Assembly: GCF_003334855.1 (NCBI RefSeq)
Contig: NZ_QOWE01000027.1
Span: 1 to 64,000, forward strand
Source: Larkinella punicea
Lineage (GTDB): Bacteria; Bacteroidota; Bacteroidia; Cytophagales; Spirosomataceae
DNA length: 64,000 bases
Direction: 5' to 3'
The position numbers were made by a program, and so were the translations under genes. The notes beneath the pieces were generated by a model that was not told the origin of the DNA, did no database searches, and saw only the letters and a program-made list of their open reading frames with translations. The first letter of the stretch is position 1, and each line of letters opens with the position of its first letter. Positions 26,241 through 34,928 of the stretch are shown here, piece after piece.

Positions 26241-28145
26241 TCAATACAGCAACCTGAATTTGATCGTATTATCGATATTCCGCAGTTCGTTGACCACTTC
26301 GTCCGAATAATCCTTGGCGATGTCGGTAATCACATACCCAACCTGTTCGGTTGTTTTCAGGTACTGCCCCTGAATATTGATGTGGTAATTGGCAAAAATA
26401 GCGTTGATTTTCGCCAGAATGCCCGGCACGTTGGCGTGAATATGCAACAAACGGTGCGAGTCTTTCAACAACGGCAACTGCACTTCCGGGAAATTGACAC
26501 TACCGTACGTACTGCCATTGTTGATGTATTCCAGGAGTTTTCCGGGCACAAAATTACCGATGTTTTCCTGCGCTTCTTCCGTGCTACCGCCGATGTGCGG
26601 GCTCAGAATGACGTTCGGCAAACCGCGTAACTCGTTGATAAACTCTTCATTATTGGTTTTCGGTTCATACGGAAACACGTCGATCCCCGCACCCGCTACG
26701 TGCCCGCTCCTGATCGCATCCACTAATGCCGCAATGTCGACAATGTGGCCGCGCGACAGATTCAGGAAAATGACCCCTTCTTTCATCAGCGCAAACTCCC
26801 GGGCACCAATCAGGTTTTTGTTGCTGGCGCGACCGTCGGTGTGCAGGCTGAGGAAGTCAGAAATGGCGAGCAATTCGTCCAGGGTTTTGCATTTGCGGGC
26901 GTTCCCCAGCGCCAGTTTATCGACAATGTCGTAGAAATACACTTCCATACCCAGTGCTTCGGCTACCACCGACAATTGGGTGCCGATGTTGCCGTAGCCC
27001 ACCAGACCCAGTTTTTTCCCCCGGACTTCGAAGCTATTTTTGGCTGATTTGTCCCAAACGCCTTCGTGCATTTTATTGCTTTTCGGCACAATGTTCCGCA
27101 CCAGCATGATGATTTCGCCGATGGCCAGTTCGACCACGGAGCGGGTGTTGCTGTAAGGCGCGTTGAAAACCGCAATGCCTTTTTCGGTGCAGGTTTTCAG
27201 GTCGATCTGGTTGGTACCGATGCAGAACGCGCCGACGCACATCAGTTTGTTGGCGTGTTCGAGTACGCGGCTGGTCACCTGCGTTTTGGAACGGATGCCG
27301 AGAATGGAAACGTCCCGGATTTTCTCGATCAGTTCGTCTTCATCCAGCGCCCCTTTCAGAATTTCCACATTGAATCCTTCGCCCTCAAACAGTTTCACCG
27401 CTACAGGGTGTACGTTTTCCAGCAACAGAACTTTGATGCGGCTTTTGGGATACGACTGGCTGCGACTCAGCTTGTTGTGGTATAAAAACTCGTCGAGTGA
27501 GGGTGCCACATGGTCGGCTTTTTCGATAACTTTTGGACGCAGGACATTCTCGGTAAAGGCGTAAAACCGGTTGGCCAGACCAGACTCCCGGATTTCGTAG
27601 TCGGTATAGCCGTCGCCAATGACATAGATGTCACCTTCGAGCTTTAGGTCCCGAATCAGCTTCACCTTTCCTTTGTCGGTCGAGAGCGGGTTTTCACAAT
27701 CGCAGCTCACGATGTTGCCGGCGGCATCGTAGACGAACGTATTGGCAAATACATTCTCCTCCTTGATGCCCAGCGACGTCACGATCGGGACGATAAATTC
27801 TTTAAAACCGCTCGACACGATGTAAATCTGGTCGGCATGTTCCGCCAGGAATTCCCGGTTCCGTTGAAACGAGTCCGAGATTTCAGTCTTCAGCGTTTCA
27901 ATCAGCGCAGGCAAATGATCCCGGTGCGCCTGCAACAGTTCGAGCCGCAATTCGATGGATTTCGACAGCGAAATCTCGCCCGACATGCCCCGGTCGGTGA
28001 TGATCTTGATTTTTTCGAGAATCGCTTCCCGGTCGCGGTGACCCGCCAGGGAGATTTCTCCCAGTACATCCAGGGCTTCGACTTTGGTAAAAGTGCTGTC
28101 GAAGTCAATGACGAAATACGTCTGTTCGAGTGTTTTGGTTAACAT
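26241..28145 (-). CDS. SerB-SerA fusion: HAD phosphatase + phosphoglycerate dehydrogenase + ACT
   Basis: A 634-residue fused enzyme. Residues 1-225 are a HAD phosphatase of the phosphoserine phosphatase type: motif I DFDST with Asp14 and Asp16, motif II VSSG, motif III Lys near KGKVK, motif IV GDGYTDYE. Residues 237-545 are D-3-phosphoglycerate dehydrogenase: Rossmann GYGNIG (384-389), Arg465 in LSRGHIVD, catalytic His517 in SPHIGG. Residues 565-634 are an ACT domain that may sense serine. The fusion joins the first and last steps of serine synthesis; the middle step is supplied by the SerC-like gene downstream. The start ATG at 28145 is clear. Confidence 0.9.
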   Translation of the reverse strand: MLTKTLEQTYFVIDFDSTFTKVEALDVLGEISLAGHRDREAILEKIKIITDRGMSGEISLSKSIELRLELLQAHRDHLPALIETLKTEISDSFQRNREFLAEHADQIYIVSSGFKEFIVPIVTSLGIKEENVFANTFVYDAAGNIVSCDCENPLSTDKGKVKLIRDLKLEGDIYVIGDGYTDYEIRESGLANRFYAFTENVLRPKVIEKADHVAPSLDEFLYHNKLSRSQSYPKSRIKVLLLENVHPVAVKLFEGEGFNVEILKGALDEDELIEKIRDVSILGIRSKTQVTSRVLEHANKLMCVGAFCIGTNQIDLKTCTEKGIAVFNAPYSNTRSVVELAIGEIIMLVRNIVPKSNKMHEGVWDKSAKNSFEVRGKKLGLVGYGNIGTQLSVVAEALGMEVYFYDIVDKLALGNARKCKTLDELLAISDFLSLHTDGRASNKNLIGAREFALMKEGVIFLNLSRGHIVDIAALVDAIRSGHVAGAGIDVFPYEPKTNNEEFINELRGLPNVILSPHIGGSTEEAQENIGNFVPGKLLEYINNGSTYGSVNFPEVQLPLLKDSHRLLHIHANVPGILAKINAIFANYHINIQGQYLKTTEQVGYVITDIAKDYSDEVVNELRNIDNTIKFRLLY

Positions 28146-28154
28146 AATTGAGGA

Positions 28155-28514
28155 TTACCCGTTATCAATAGACAATTGCTGTAAAACACTTTCTACTTTG
28201 ATTTTCAGCGTCGGAATTTTGTCTATAATTGCCTGCCAAATAATATCATAATTGATTCCGAAGTATTCATGAACCAGAATATTCCTCACCACGTAGAGGG
28301 TATTCCACTCGACTTCGGTAAATTTAGTTTGTGTGTCTTTCGTAACAAAGTTGGCCGCTTCTCCAATAATTTCCAACAACTTGACCAGTGCCAATCTCAG
28401 TTTTATATCTTCCATGTATTGCTCGTAGGTCAATCCGGCAGTAAACTCCTGAATCAACCTTATTGCATCCAGCATATGAAGAAGTCGGGCTTTTTCGCTA
28501 ACGTTCCCTTTCAT
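28155..28514 (-). CDS. hepT: HepT-like ribonuclease toxin (DUF86)
   Basis: A 119-residue HEPN-type toxin. The RX4HXY motif is present as RNILVHEYF (Arg77, His82, Tyr84). In known pairs this HEPN RNase is silenced when MntA adds AMP to the Tyr of the motif. The gene overlaps the 3' end of the nucleotidyltransferase gene by 17 bp, as is usual for this module. It lies 9 bp from the SerB-SerA start codon, which itself reads on the same strand. Confidence 0.88.
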   Translation of the reverse strand: MKGNVSEKARLLHMLDAIRLIQEFTAGLTYEQYMEDIKLRLALVKLLEIIGEAANFVTKDTQTKFTEVEWNTLYVVRNILVHEYFGINYDIIWQAIIDKIPTLKIKVESVLQQLSIDNG

Positions 28515-28785
28515 AAATCAGCAATTTATCCCGGTCAATGAAGGGTTGGATGTAAGGCGAAAGACCTCCTGCTGAAACCAAATCCACTTCCTGTTTTAAC
28601 AAATTTTCCAGTTGAATTTTCATGTTGGCAAACTGAAAAATATCGACCCGATCATCCAGTTCGACCAGAATGTCGATATCGCTTTCCGGCTGGGATTCTC
28701 CCCGTGCCTGCGATCCAAACAAGTACGCCCGGAGTACAGGTTGATTGGTAAAAAACTGTTGAATAACGGCCTGTTGCGCAATCAT
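28498..28785 (-). CDS. mntA: MntA-like nucleotidyltransferase antitoxin
   Basis: A 95-residue minimal nucleotidyltransferase. The GSX10DXD motif is complete: Gly24-Ser25 and Asp36-x-Asp38 in FGSQARGESQPESDIDIL. It would transfer AMP to the Tyr of the HepT partner and so neutralise it. The gene is first in the pair, with the toxin start inside its end. It follows the YheT-like gene by 7 bp. Confidence 0.88.
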   Translation of the reverse strand: MIAQQAVIQQFFTNQPVLRAYLFGSQARGESQPESDIDILVELDDRVDIFQFANMKIQLENLLKQEVDLVSAGGLSPYIQPFIDRDKLLIYERER

Positions 28786-28792
28786 AAGCGAA

Positions 28793-29812
28793 TTAGTCAG
28801 TAGTTTTCAAAAACCGCAATGCCCGTTCTTCCGACCAGTACACGGTTTTATTAGACCCCGCGGGTGTGAATCCGCAATGGCCGCCCTGGGTCGGAAATTC
28901 CATCCAGACGTTGGGCAGTTGGCGACCCAGTTCTTCCGGGAAACATTCGCGCGACAAAAAAGGGTCATTTTTAGCACTAACAATCAAAGTCGGAATCGCA
29001 ATTTTAGTCAGGTAGGGCAAGGCGCTGCTCTGCTGGTAATAATCTTCCGCATCGCGAAAACCGTGTAAGCGAGCCGTAAACAGATTGTCAAACTCCCGCA
29101 AAGTACGGACTTTTTGCAATCCCTCCGTCTGAATGACACCCGGCATCAGGGCGGCTTTTTCAAAAACTTTGCGCTTCAGCGTCTTGTTAAACCGCTGGTT
29201 ATAGACCTGACTATCCCAGGCTTCCAGTCGGCGCGATGCGCTGGTCAGGTGCAGCGGCACCGAAAAAACCACAGCTTTTTCGATGGCCGGATGGATCGCT
29301 TCCCCCTGCTCCCCCAAATATTTCAACGTCACATTACCACCCGCACTGAACCCCATCAGGTTAATGTGTTGGTAGCCTTTTTGCAGGGCGTAATCAATCA
29401 CCAACTGCAAATCACCGGTTTCGCCAAGGTGGTAAAACCGCGCCTGCCGGTTCATTTCGCCACTGCAACTGCGGTAATGCCAGGCCAGACAATCGAACCC
29501 GTTAGCCGTCAGATGCCGAACCATCCCGGCCAGATACTGCCGCCGGGAATCGCCTTCCAGACCGTGGGAAAGGATAGTTAAGCGTTCAGAGTTAGGAGTT
29601 AAGAGTTCTTTACCACTCTTAACTCCTAACTCTGAACGCTTAACTCCCGAAAGGCTCCAGTCCAGATCCAGGAAATCATCATCCGGGGTTTCAATCCGTT
29701 CGCGGGTATACGATGCGCTGACTTTTCGGAACAAAGCCGGGATAATGGTTTGCAAATGTCCGTTCCACAAATGAGCGGGCGGGCGGTAATCCGACGGGGT
29801 AATCAGCGGCAT
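28793..29812 (-). CDS. YheT-like alpha/beta hydrolase carrying an in-frame palindrome
   Basis: A 339-residue esterase/lipase-like hydrolase of the YheT (EMB8/ABHD1-3) family. Family marks: RPPAHLWNGHLQTIIPALFR at the start, TILSHGLEGDSRRQYLAGM, nucleophile Ser156 in GFSAGGN, the acid in SAKNDPFL and the base in QGGHCGF. Start ATG at 29812; the upstream extension (24 codons) lacks family similarity. Residues about 56-79 (KRSELGVKSGKELLTPNSER) are encoded by palindrome P5, a perfect 30-bp inverted repeat, inserted between the early DWS region and TILSHGLEG. The frame is kept. The loop is probably at the surface, so the enzyme may still work. Confidence 0.88.
   Translation of the reverse strand: MPLITPSDYRPPAHLWNGHLQTIIPALFRKVSASYTRERIETPDDDFLDLDWSLSGVKRSELGVKSGKELLTPNSERLTILSHGLEGDSRRQYLAGMVRHLTANGFDCLAWHYRSCSGEMNRQARFYHLGETGDLQLVIDYALQKGYQHINLMGFSAGGNVTLKYLGEQGEAIHPAIEKAVVFSVPLHLTSASRRLEAWDSQVYNQRFNKTLKRKVFEKAALMPGVIQTEGLQKVRTLREFDNLFTARLHGFRDAEDYYQQSSALPYLTKIAIPTLIVSAKNDPFLSRECFPEELGRQLPNVWMEFPTQGGHCGFTPAGSNKTVYWSEERALRFLKTTD
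29577..29644. repeat. Palindrome P5 (perfect 30-bp arms) inside a coding region, word family B
   Basis: Left arm 29577-29606, loop 29607-29614, right arm 29615-29644; all 30 positions pair. The arms are made of GAGTTAGGAGTTAAGAG words related to palindrome P6 (30695). The element lies wholly within the YheT-like ORF, which reads through it on the minus strand without a stop. Confidence 0.95.
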
Positions 29813-30052
29813 AGCAATTCTCAAAAGAAGCACAAAGGTAAACGGTTCCACGGCAAAGGGAAAACCAAACGTCCGGAAACACAAAAGAGATTCTGCAGAC
29901 CGATTTTTTTTGTAGTATTTGTTTACCCGCTTGAACTATTTCGACAGACCATTTAACGTATTTTATCCGCCGATTAAACCTTTGCGGTATCTTTTTGCTC
30001 TAAGTTTTGTTTTCTTTGTGATGAATCATTCACCAATAACTTTCTATTACCT

Positions 30053-30595
30053 ATGAAAAAGGGATTATTAGTATGTCTGGCGTTGCTGATTACAGCAACC
30101 TCCACCCTTGTTTTTGCACAGGCAAAAAGTCCACACCTAAAAGTTGAAAGCCCCAGTAAAAGCGTAAAAGTCGTTTATGGCCAGCCTTCCAAGCGGGGCC
30201 GGGTGATTTTTGGGGCCGACGGATTGGAGAAATACGGTAAAGTATGGCGTACAGGTGCTGATGAAGCCACCGAAATTACATTTGCCAAAGACGTGATGTT
30301 TGGTGACAAGATGGTAAAAGCCGGTACCTACACCCTCTTCACCATTCCTGACGAAAAAGAATGGACGGTTATTTTGAATAGCAAACTGGGCCAGTGGGGC
30401 GCGTATGACTACATCGATCCCGTAAAAGGTGTCGAATTGAAGAAAAAAGACGTTGCCCAGATCAAGGTTCCGGCCAAAACCAACGCAACACCGGTTGAAA
30501 AACTGACGATCACCCCAACCGATTCGCAAGTGTCGATTGCCTGGGACATGGCTTCCATCGCCATCCCCATCAAACCGGTTGGTGGTACCAACTGA
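30053..30595 (+). CDS. DUF2911 domain protein, exported
   Basis: A 180-residue protein with a signal peptide (1-22, TLVFAQ). DUF2911 marks are VKVVYGQPSKRGRVIFG (about 39-55), KVWRTGADEATEITFAKDV and KAGTYTLFTIPDEKEWTVILN. The family is common in Bacteroidota; members are periplasmic beta-sandwich proteins of unknown role. The C-terminal part (TITPTDSQVSIAWDMASIAIPI) is typical. A good rho-independent terminator lies at 30658-30688, so the gene is probably monocistronic. Confidence 0.9.
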   Translation: MKKGLLVCLALLITATSTLVFAQAKSPHLKVESPSKSVKVVYGQPSKRGRVIFGADGLEKYGKVWRTGADEATEITFAKDVMFGDKMVKAGTYTLFTIPDEKEWTVILNSKLGQWGAYDYIDPVKGVELKKKDVAQIKVPAKTNATPVEKLTITPTDSQVSIAWDMASIAIPIKPVGGTN

Positions 30596-30657
30596 AGGAA
30601 ATCCGCCGGAGCGATTCGCCGTCGTACGCTGTAACGACCGATCAATACCCCGGAAAC

Positions 30658-30688
30658 AAAAAGCCCGACCACTTTGGCCGGGCTTTTT
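30658..30688 (+). terminator. Rho-independent terminator after DUF2911 gene
   Basis: AAAAAGCCCG (30658-30667) pairs with CGGGCTTTTT (30679-30688), giving a short GC stem with an A/U extension and a U-run. It is a classic terminator that makes palindrome P6, 7 bp further on, unnecessary for ending this transcript. Confidence 0.9.
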
Positions 30689-30694
30689 AAATAG

Positions 30695-30768
30695 TTAAGG
30701 AGTTAAGAATGAAGAGTTAAGAGTTGGCTGACGCATTAACTCTTAACTCTTCATTCTTAACTCCTTAA
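30695..30768. repeat. Palindrome P6 (perfect 31-bp arms), word family B, contains a stop codon
   Basis: The arms 30695-30725 and 30738-30768 are exact inverted copies around the 12-bp loop GGCTGACGCATT. The words (GTTAAG, GAGTTAAGA) match palindrome P5. The right arm includes 30765-30767, the stop codon of the minus-strand dehydrogenase gene. Confidence 0.95.
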
Positions 30769-32780
30769 GGCTGATCCGCATTTTTCGCGGCTGCGGTTTT
30801 TCCACCCGACAGCGAGTTGATCCAGGCGGCAATCTTCAGCGCGTCGGCTTTCGGAACCTGCGGCATGGGTGGCATTTCGGTCGAATAGTCCGGCCAGTTC
30901 TGCGGTTTCGGATTGTAAATCAGCTCGACGATTTTCTCGTTTGAATACCCTCTTTTGGCCACATCGGCAAAAGCCGGGCCTACCTGCCGTTTCTCGGCAT
31001 TGTGGCAAGCCGAACACGTATGGCGGTTTAGCAACGGTTTTACCTCCTCGAACGTCGGTGCTTTGGCGACCAGCGTGCCGGTTTTGGCACCGGAAACCGC
31101 CGTTGTTTTCGCACCCGCTTTTACGCCCGGTTTCGCGGGAATGCCCTTTTTGGCCGGAACCGCTTTGGAAGCCGCCGAGTTGAACGTGCTAACGCCCGTC
31201 ATCGCCAGTTTCTGGCCTTCCGGAATGTTGTTCAGCGTGTAATACGCCGTTGGATGAACCAGTGAATACGAGCCCTCAGCCGCCCGAACGCCGTCGAGCG
31301 TCAGGTTGTGGATGTAATATTGGCGCAGGTTATCGACAATCACGCGGGCTTTCAGTCCGTCGGGCGACACTTTCACCCCTTTCACTGCGCAGGCTTCTTT
31401 GTTTACCGTCGGGCTACCATACACCGGGTGGTATTTGTAAATAAAACTTTCGACAGAATACGAAGCCAGATCCTCCGCCGATTTCCGGTCGACGGGCGTG
31501 GTGAATTCCACCTCAAAACCGTCCGGCATGGCGCGAACCGCCCGCATCTCGAACGGCATCTGGTTGTTCCAGGTCAGACGCTGCAAGCCTTCATCAGCTT
31601 CTCCCGCCGAGCCCCAGCCCCGGTTGGTTTCGCCGACAAACAGCGAGCCGTCTTTGGCCCACGCCATCCGCAACACGCCCGAGCGAAAACCGCTGCGAAA
31701 ATCGATCGAAGCGCCCTGAAATTCGCCGTTCACTTTTTCCATGAACACGCGCGTAATCTTGCTCTGGCCCTGATCGCCCACCAGCAATTGCCCCGTAAAA
31801 GGCCCGAATGAACCTTCGGGAATCTGGACAATTTCCGAGTTGGAAATCCCCTGAACGCCGTGAGGCAGCCAGACGACGGGCAACTGAATTTCCGGAAACT
31901 CTTTCTTCATCTCGAACAGTGTGACGTATTTTTCGTCCACCACGTTCTCCGGTTTAATAGCCCGGCCCCGCTCGTCGCGGTTGTCGCGCGGGTTGATCTT
32001 CGCGTACAGTTGCTCCTGCGTCAGTTTGACCGGCGATTTTGGGTCTCCACTCCAGCGTAAACCCGCCGGATGGCCCATAAACGCGCCTTTTTTCACGTGC
32101 CAAACACCACCGGAACCAATCCAGTCGCCCTGGTTATCCGCGTAAAACAGCTCCCCGTCGATCATGCCCAAACCGGCTGGTGACCGAACGCCCGTTGCCC
32201 AAGGCTCGATCTGACCGTCTTTGGTGATGTGCATGATCCAGCCCCGCCAGGGGACGCGACTTTCGCCCGCCCACCATTTTTCGTCACCAAACGCCACATT
32301 TCCCGAGATAAAAAACGAACCGTCGGGGGCAATTTTCGGGCCGAACGTGTACTCGTGGTAGTGACCCGATACCGGAATGTTGGTTACCGTTTCGATGATG
32401 TCCGCTTTGCCGTCTTTGTTCGAATCGACCAGTTTGGTGAGTTCACCGCGCTGGGCGCAGTATAGCGCACCGTCTTTGTAGGCCAGACCCAGCACTTCGT
32501 GCAGACCCGAGGCAAATTTCCGGAAGAAAGGACGACGGCTGGTCGGGTTCTCGACGATAAAAATGTCACCCCGACGGGTGGCTACGCCCAGATCGCCATT
32601 CGGAAGCACGGCCAGACCGCCGACTTCCAGCAACGTCCCCTCCGGTGCCGACACCTTCAGGATTTTATAAAAATCTTCTTCCTTGGGCGATTCCTGCGCC
32701 CAACCCACCGAAAAAGCAGCCGCTGACAGCATCGTGCCAACCACCGCCCGGCGAAGAATGGATGTATACATTGGTTTCAT
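30765..32780 (-). CDS. Sugar-dehydrogenase-like beta-propeller fused to cytochrome c
   Basis: A 671-residue exported protein (signal peptide to about residue 28, VGWAQ). Residues 45-430 form a six-bladed propeller of the PQQ-type glucose/sorbosone dehydrogenase family (VGGLAVLPNGDLGVATRRGDIF, GLAYKDGALYCAQRGELTKLVDSN). A beta region follows (about 430-530), then an Ala/Lys/Pro-rich linker (about 545-575). The cytochrome c domain has CSACH (Cys589, Cys592, His593) and a probable Met ligand in MPPMPQ. It may oxidise a sugar and pass electrons to the heme. It is 6 bp after the DUF1080/PA14 gene. Its stop codon lies in palindrome P6. Confidence 0.85.
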   Translation of the reverse strand: MKPMYTSILRRAVVGTMLSAAAFSVGWAQESPKEEDFYKILKVSAPEGTLLEVGGLAVLPNGDLGVATRRGDIFIVENPTSRRPFFRKFASGLHEVLGLAYKDGALYCAQRGELTKLVDSNKDGKADIIETVTNIPVSGHYHEYTFGPKIAPDGSFFISGNVAFGDEKWWAGESRVPWRGWIMHITKDGQIEPWATGVRSPAGLGMIDGELFYADNQGDWIGSGGVWHVKKGAFMGHPAGLRWSGDPKSPVKLTQEQLYAKINPRDNRDERGRAIKPENVVDEKYVTLFEMKKEFPEIQLPVVWLPHGVQGISNSEIVQIPEGSFGPFTGQLLVGDQGQSKITRVFMEKVNGEFQGASIDFRSGFRSGVLRMAWAKDGSLFVGETNRGWGSAGEADEGLQRLTWNNQMPFEMRAVRAMPDGFEVEFTTPVDRKSAEDLASYSVESFIYKYHPVYGSPTVNKEACAVKGVKVSPDGLKARVIVDNLRQYYIHNLTLDGVRAAEGSYSLVHPTAYYTLNNIPEGQKLAMTGVSTFNSAASKAVPAKKGIPAKPGVKAGAKTTAVSGAKTGTLVAKAPTFEEVKPLLNRHTCSACHNAEKRQVGPAFADVAKRGYSNEKIVELIYNPKPQNWPDYSTEMPPMPQVPKADALKIAAWINSLSGGKTAAAKNADQP

Positions 32781-32786
32781 CAGGAT

Positions 32787-34658
32787 TTAAAACAAGATCG
32801 AATAAGTCAATTTCCCCTTCACCGGAACAATCAGTTCCTGGCGGTCGCCCACCTTCCGGACAGCGGGTGTCGCGCCCCCGGCATCGTCGATCCGTACGTA
32901 ATACGCCTTTCCGTCAATGAGGTACATCCCATTTTCCAGCGGAGCAATCGTGCTGCCCTCGGCCAGCCGGGCATACAGATCCGCGGACGGGTTTTGAATG
33001 GTCACTTCCCGGCGAACGCCCTGGCTGTTGTCCAGCACGCGAATGGCATCCGTAACGGTGGCACCGTAGGATTGGTAGCGGAACGTCGGACGGTCGCTTT
33101 CATCGAGCACGTAGCCTCTCGTCCGAAAACCGCTGCCGGTTGTGTCGGTGGCCCAGGCGGCTGTCGGCGACGACAGTTTGGCAAGTCCCAGCACCGGCGC
33201 ACCCAGCCGCTGCACCATGCCCATCGGGCGCGACGAGCCATCGCCCCGCTCGTGCCACATCGGCGTCGAATCCAGAAACTGACCCCGCCACACCTGCACC
33301 AGCGTGCCGTTGTCCATGTCGTAGGTATAATGCACCTGCTCAGGGCTTCCCACCGAAACCGCATGAACGACCCGTAACGTACGGCCCTGGGCATTTTTGT
33401 AACCGGGCATATCCATGAAACTCCGCAGAATGGTGTTGGACGACGCATCGACCAGAATCGGGTCGGTCGGATCGCCATTGGTAGCTCCGCTGGCGTCGCT
33501 GATGACGTATTCGCGAATACCGGGGCCCGTTACGGCCAGCCCAATTGACGGTTTGGCCCAGTCTTCCATTTTGGCATACAACAACTCAAACGGAACATCG
33601 CCCGCGGGCAGGGTAACACTGCCGCGCTGTCGGCGGTCGCCGGGCGTGATCACGGCTTTGTTGTTGATTTTCATCATGCCGCCACCACCCGCAGCGCCGA
33701 GGTTGAAGGCATATTCACCGGCTTCTTTCACACGGAGCGTACCGGTATACCGAATCAGAAAGTCGTTCGGAATCCGGGTGACGTTGGCGGTCAGCATCAC
33801 CGACGACCCTTGCGCTTCCGGCGGCAGTTTGCTAAAATCCGGTTCTTTGTCAAACCTTCCTTTGTAAACCGCATACTTCAGGTTCATGAGTTCCGGACGC
33901 GGTTTGTCGTAATTCTTCACGATGATGTTCCGAATCGCTACCGGCCCGTGGTCACCCTGAATCCGCAGCGGTCCGCTGTCTACTTCGTCTTTGCCAAGCG
34001 CCCCCCGGGTTGGGCCGGAGAGTTCCACGTTTTCGTGAATCGCTACGCCGTTCAGTTCGACGAGCAACATGCGGGCGTTCTCAATTTTCTTACCGCTGGC
34101 ATCAAAACGCGGTGCCTGAAACGACACTTTGAGGTGCTGCCACAAACCGGGTGCGCGGCTGGCGTTCTGGCGGGGCGGGTGGCCTTCGTATCCTTTCTGT
34201 CCGTCGGGTTTGGCGTCGTCCCAGCGTTCATAGATACCGCCGTTGTCGCCCGCTTTGGGATTTTTGGTTCCCCAGCTATCGAGCAGTTGAATCTCGTAGC
34301 GACCCTGCAAATAAATGCCGGAGTTCGATCCTTTCGCAATCAGAAAATCCAGATCCAGATCGACATCGCCGTGTTGAAAATTCGACACCAGATCGATGTT
34401 CCCGTCTTTGGCGGGCAGATTAGCCAGAATGCCGGTTCCCGGCGTACTTTTCAGAACATCCTTCTGGTTGAGATCGGCCGTCACATCACCGACGATCCGC
34501 CAGTTGTTGCCCGGTTTTTGAAAAGCACTTAAATCGTTGAGCGGAAGAGCCGCTGGTTGGTCGGCTTTCGGCTGGGCCATCACCAGTCCGATGCTAAAGA
34601 CCCACCCGACACCCATCACCAAACGGGCGAACGTTGTGTTCATAGAGGTTGACTTCAT
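32787..34658 (-). CDS. DUF1080 (3-keto-disaccharide hydrolase) protein with PA14-like region
   Basis: A 623-residue exported protein. The ATG at 34658 is used; Met6 (34643) gives a neater signal peptide (to VMAQ). Residues 40-250 are DUF1080: NWRIVGDVTAD, DLDFLIAKGSNSGIYLQGRYEIQLLD, WQHLKVSFQAP and the terminal AIRNIIVKNYD. About 265-375 is PA14/glycan-binding-like (YAVYKGRFDKEPDFSKLPPEAQG, RYTGTLRVKEAGEYAFNLGAAGG). The last 240 residues hold another beta-rich domain (HYTYDMDNGTLVQVWRGQFLD) seen in similar proteins. DUF1080 proteins cleave 3-keto-glycosides. It is the first gene of an operon with the cytochrome c-fused dehydrogenase. Confidence 0.85.
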   Translation of the reverse strand: MKSTSMNTTFARLVMGVGWVFSIGLVMAQPKADQPAALPLNDLSAFQKPGNNWRIVGDVTADLNQKDVLKSTPGTGILANLPAKDGNIDLVSNFQHGDVDLDLDFLIAKGSNSGIYLQGRYEIQLLDSWGTKNPKAGDNGGIYERWDDAKPDGQKGYEGHPPRQNASRAPGLWQHLKVSFQAPRFDASGKKIENARMLLVELNGVAIHENVELSGPTRGALGKDEVDSGPLRIQGDHGPVAIRNIIVKNYDKPRPELMNLKYAVYKGRFDKEPDFSKLPPEAQGSSVMLTANVTRIPNDFLIRYTGTLRVKEAGEYAFNLGAAGGGGMMKINNKAVITPGDRRQRGSVTLPAGDVPFELLYAKMEDWAKPSIGLAVTGPGIREYVISDASGATNGDPTDPILVDASSNTILRSFMDMPGYKNAQGRTLRVVHAVSVGSPEQVHYTYDMDNGTLVQVWRGQFLDSTPMWHERGDGSSRPMGMVQRLGAPVLGLAKLSSPTAAWATDTTGSGFRTRGYVLDESDRPTFRYQSYGATVTDAIRVLDNSQGVRREVTIQNPSADLYARLAEGSTIAPLENGMYLIDGKAYYVRIDDAGGATPAVRKVGDRQELIVPVKGKLTYSILF

Positions 34659-34830
34659 TAGGTTTTATTTTGAGTCGGAAAGTTACCATATTTTAAATTT
34701 TTTAAAAAATAGATTCCCTTCCCAGTGAAACAGTATTTTTTCAATATACAATTTTACATTACCGGCACCTCAAATTTCGATCACAATTTTCAAGAATCTA
34801 CCTGAAATAACAATTGGCCGGTTCCGTACT

Positions 34831-34928
34831 GCCCCCAACCCCCTAAAGGCCGGACGGCCGGTGCCGGGCTTCGAAATCCGGATGTTTTAGCCCGGCACCG
34901 GCCGCCCGGCCTTTAAGGGGTTGGGGGC
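34831..34928. repeat. Palindrome P7 (40-bp arms, 2 mismatches), word family C
   Basis: Left arm 34831-34870, right arm 34889-34928, loop 18 bp. It opens with the CCCCCAACCCCCTAAAGG word of palindrome P2. The inner arm (GGCCGGTGCCGGGCT) is different and GC-rich. It lies between divergent genes, where no terminator is needed. Confidence 0.9.
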
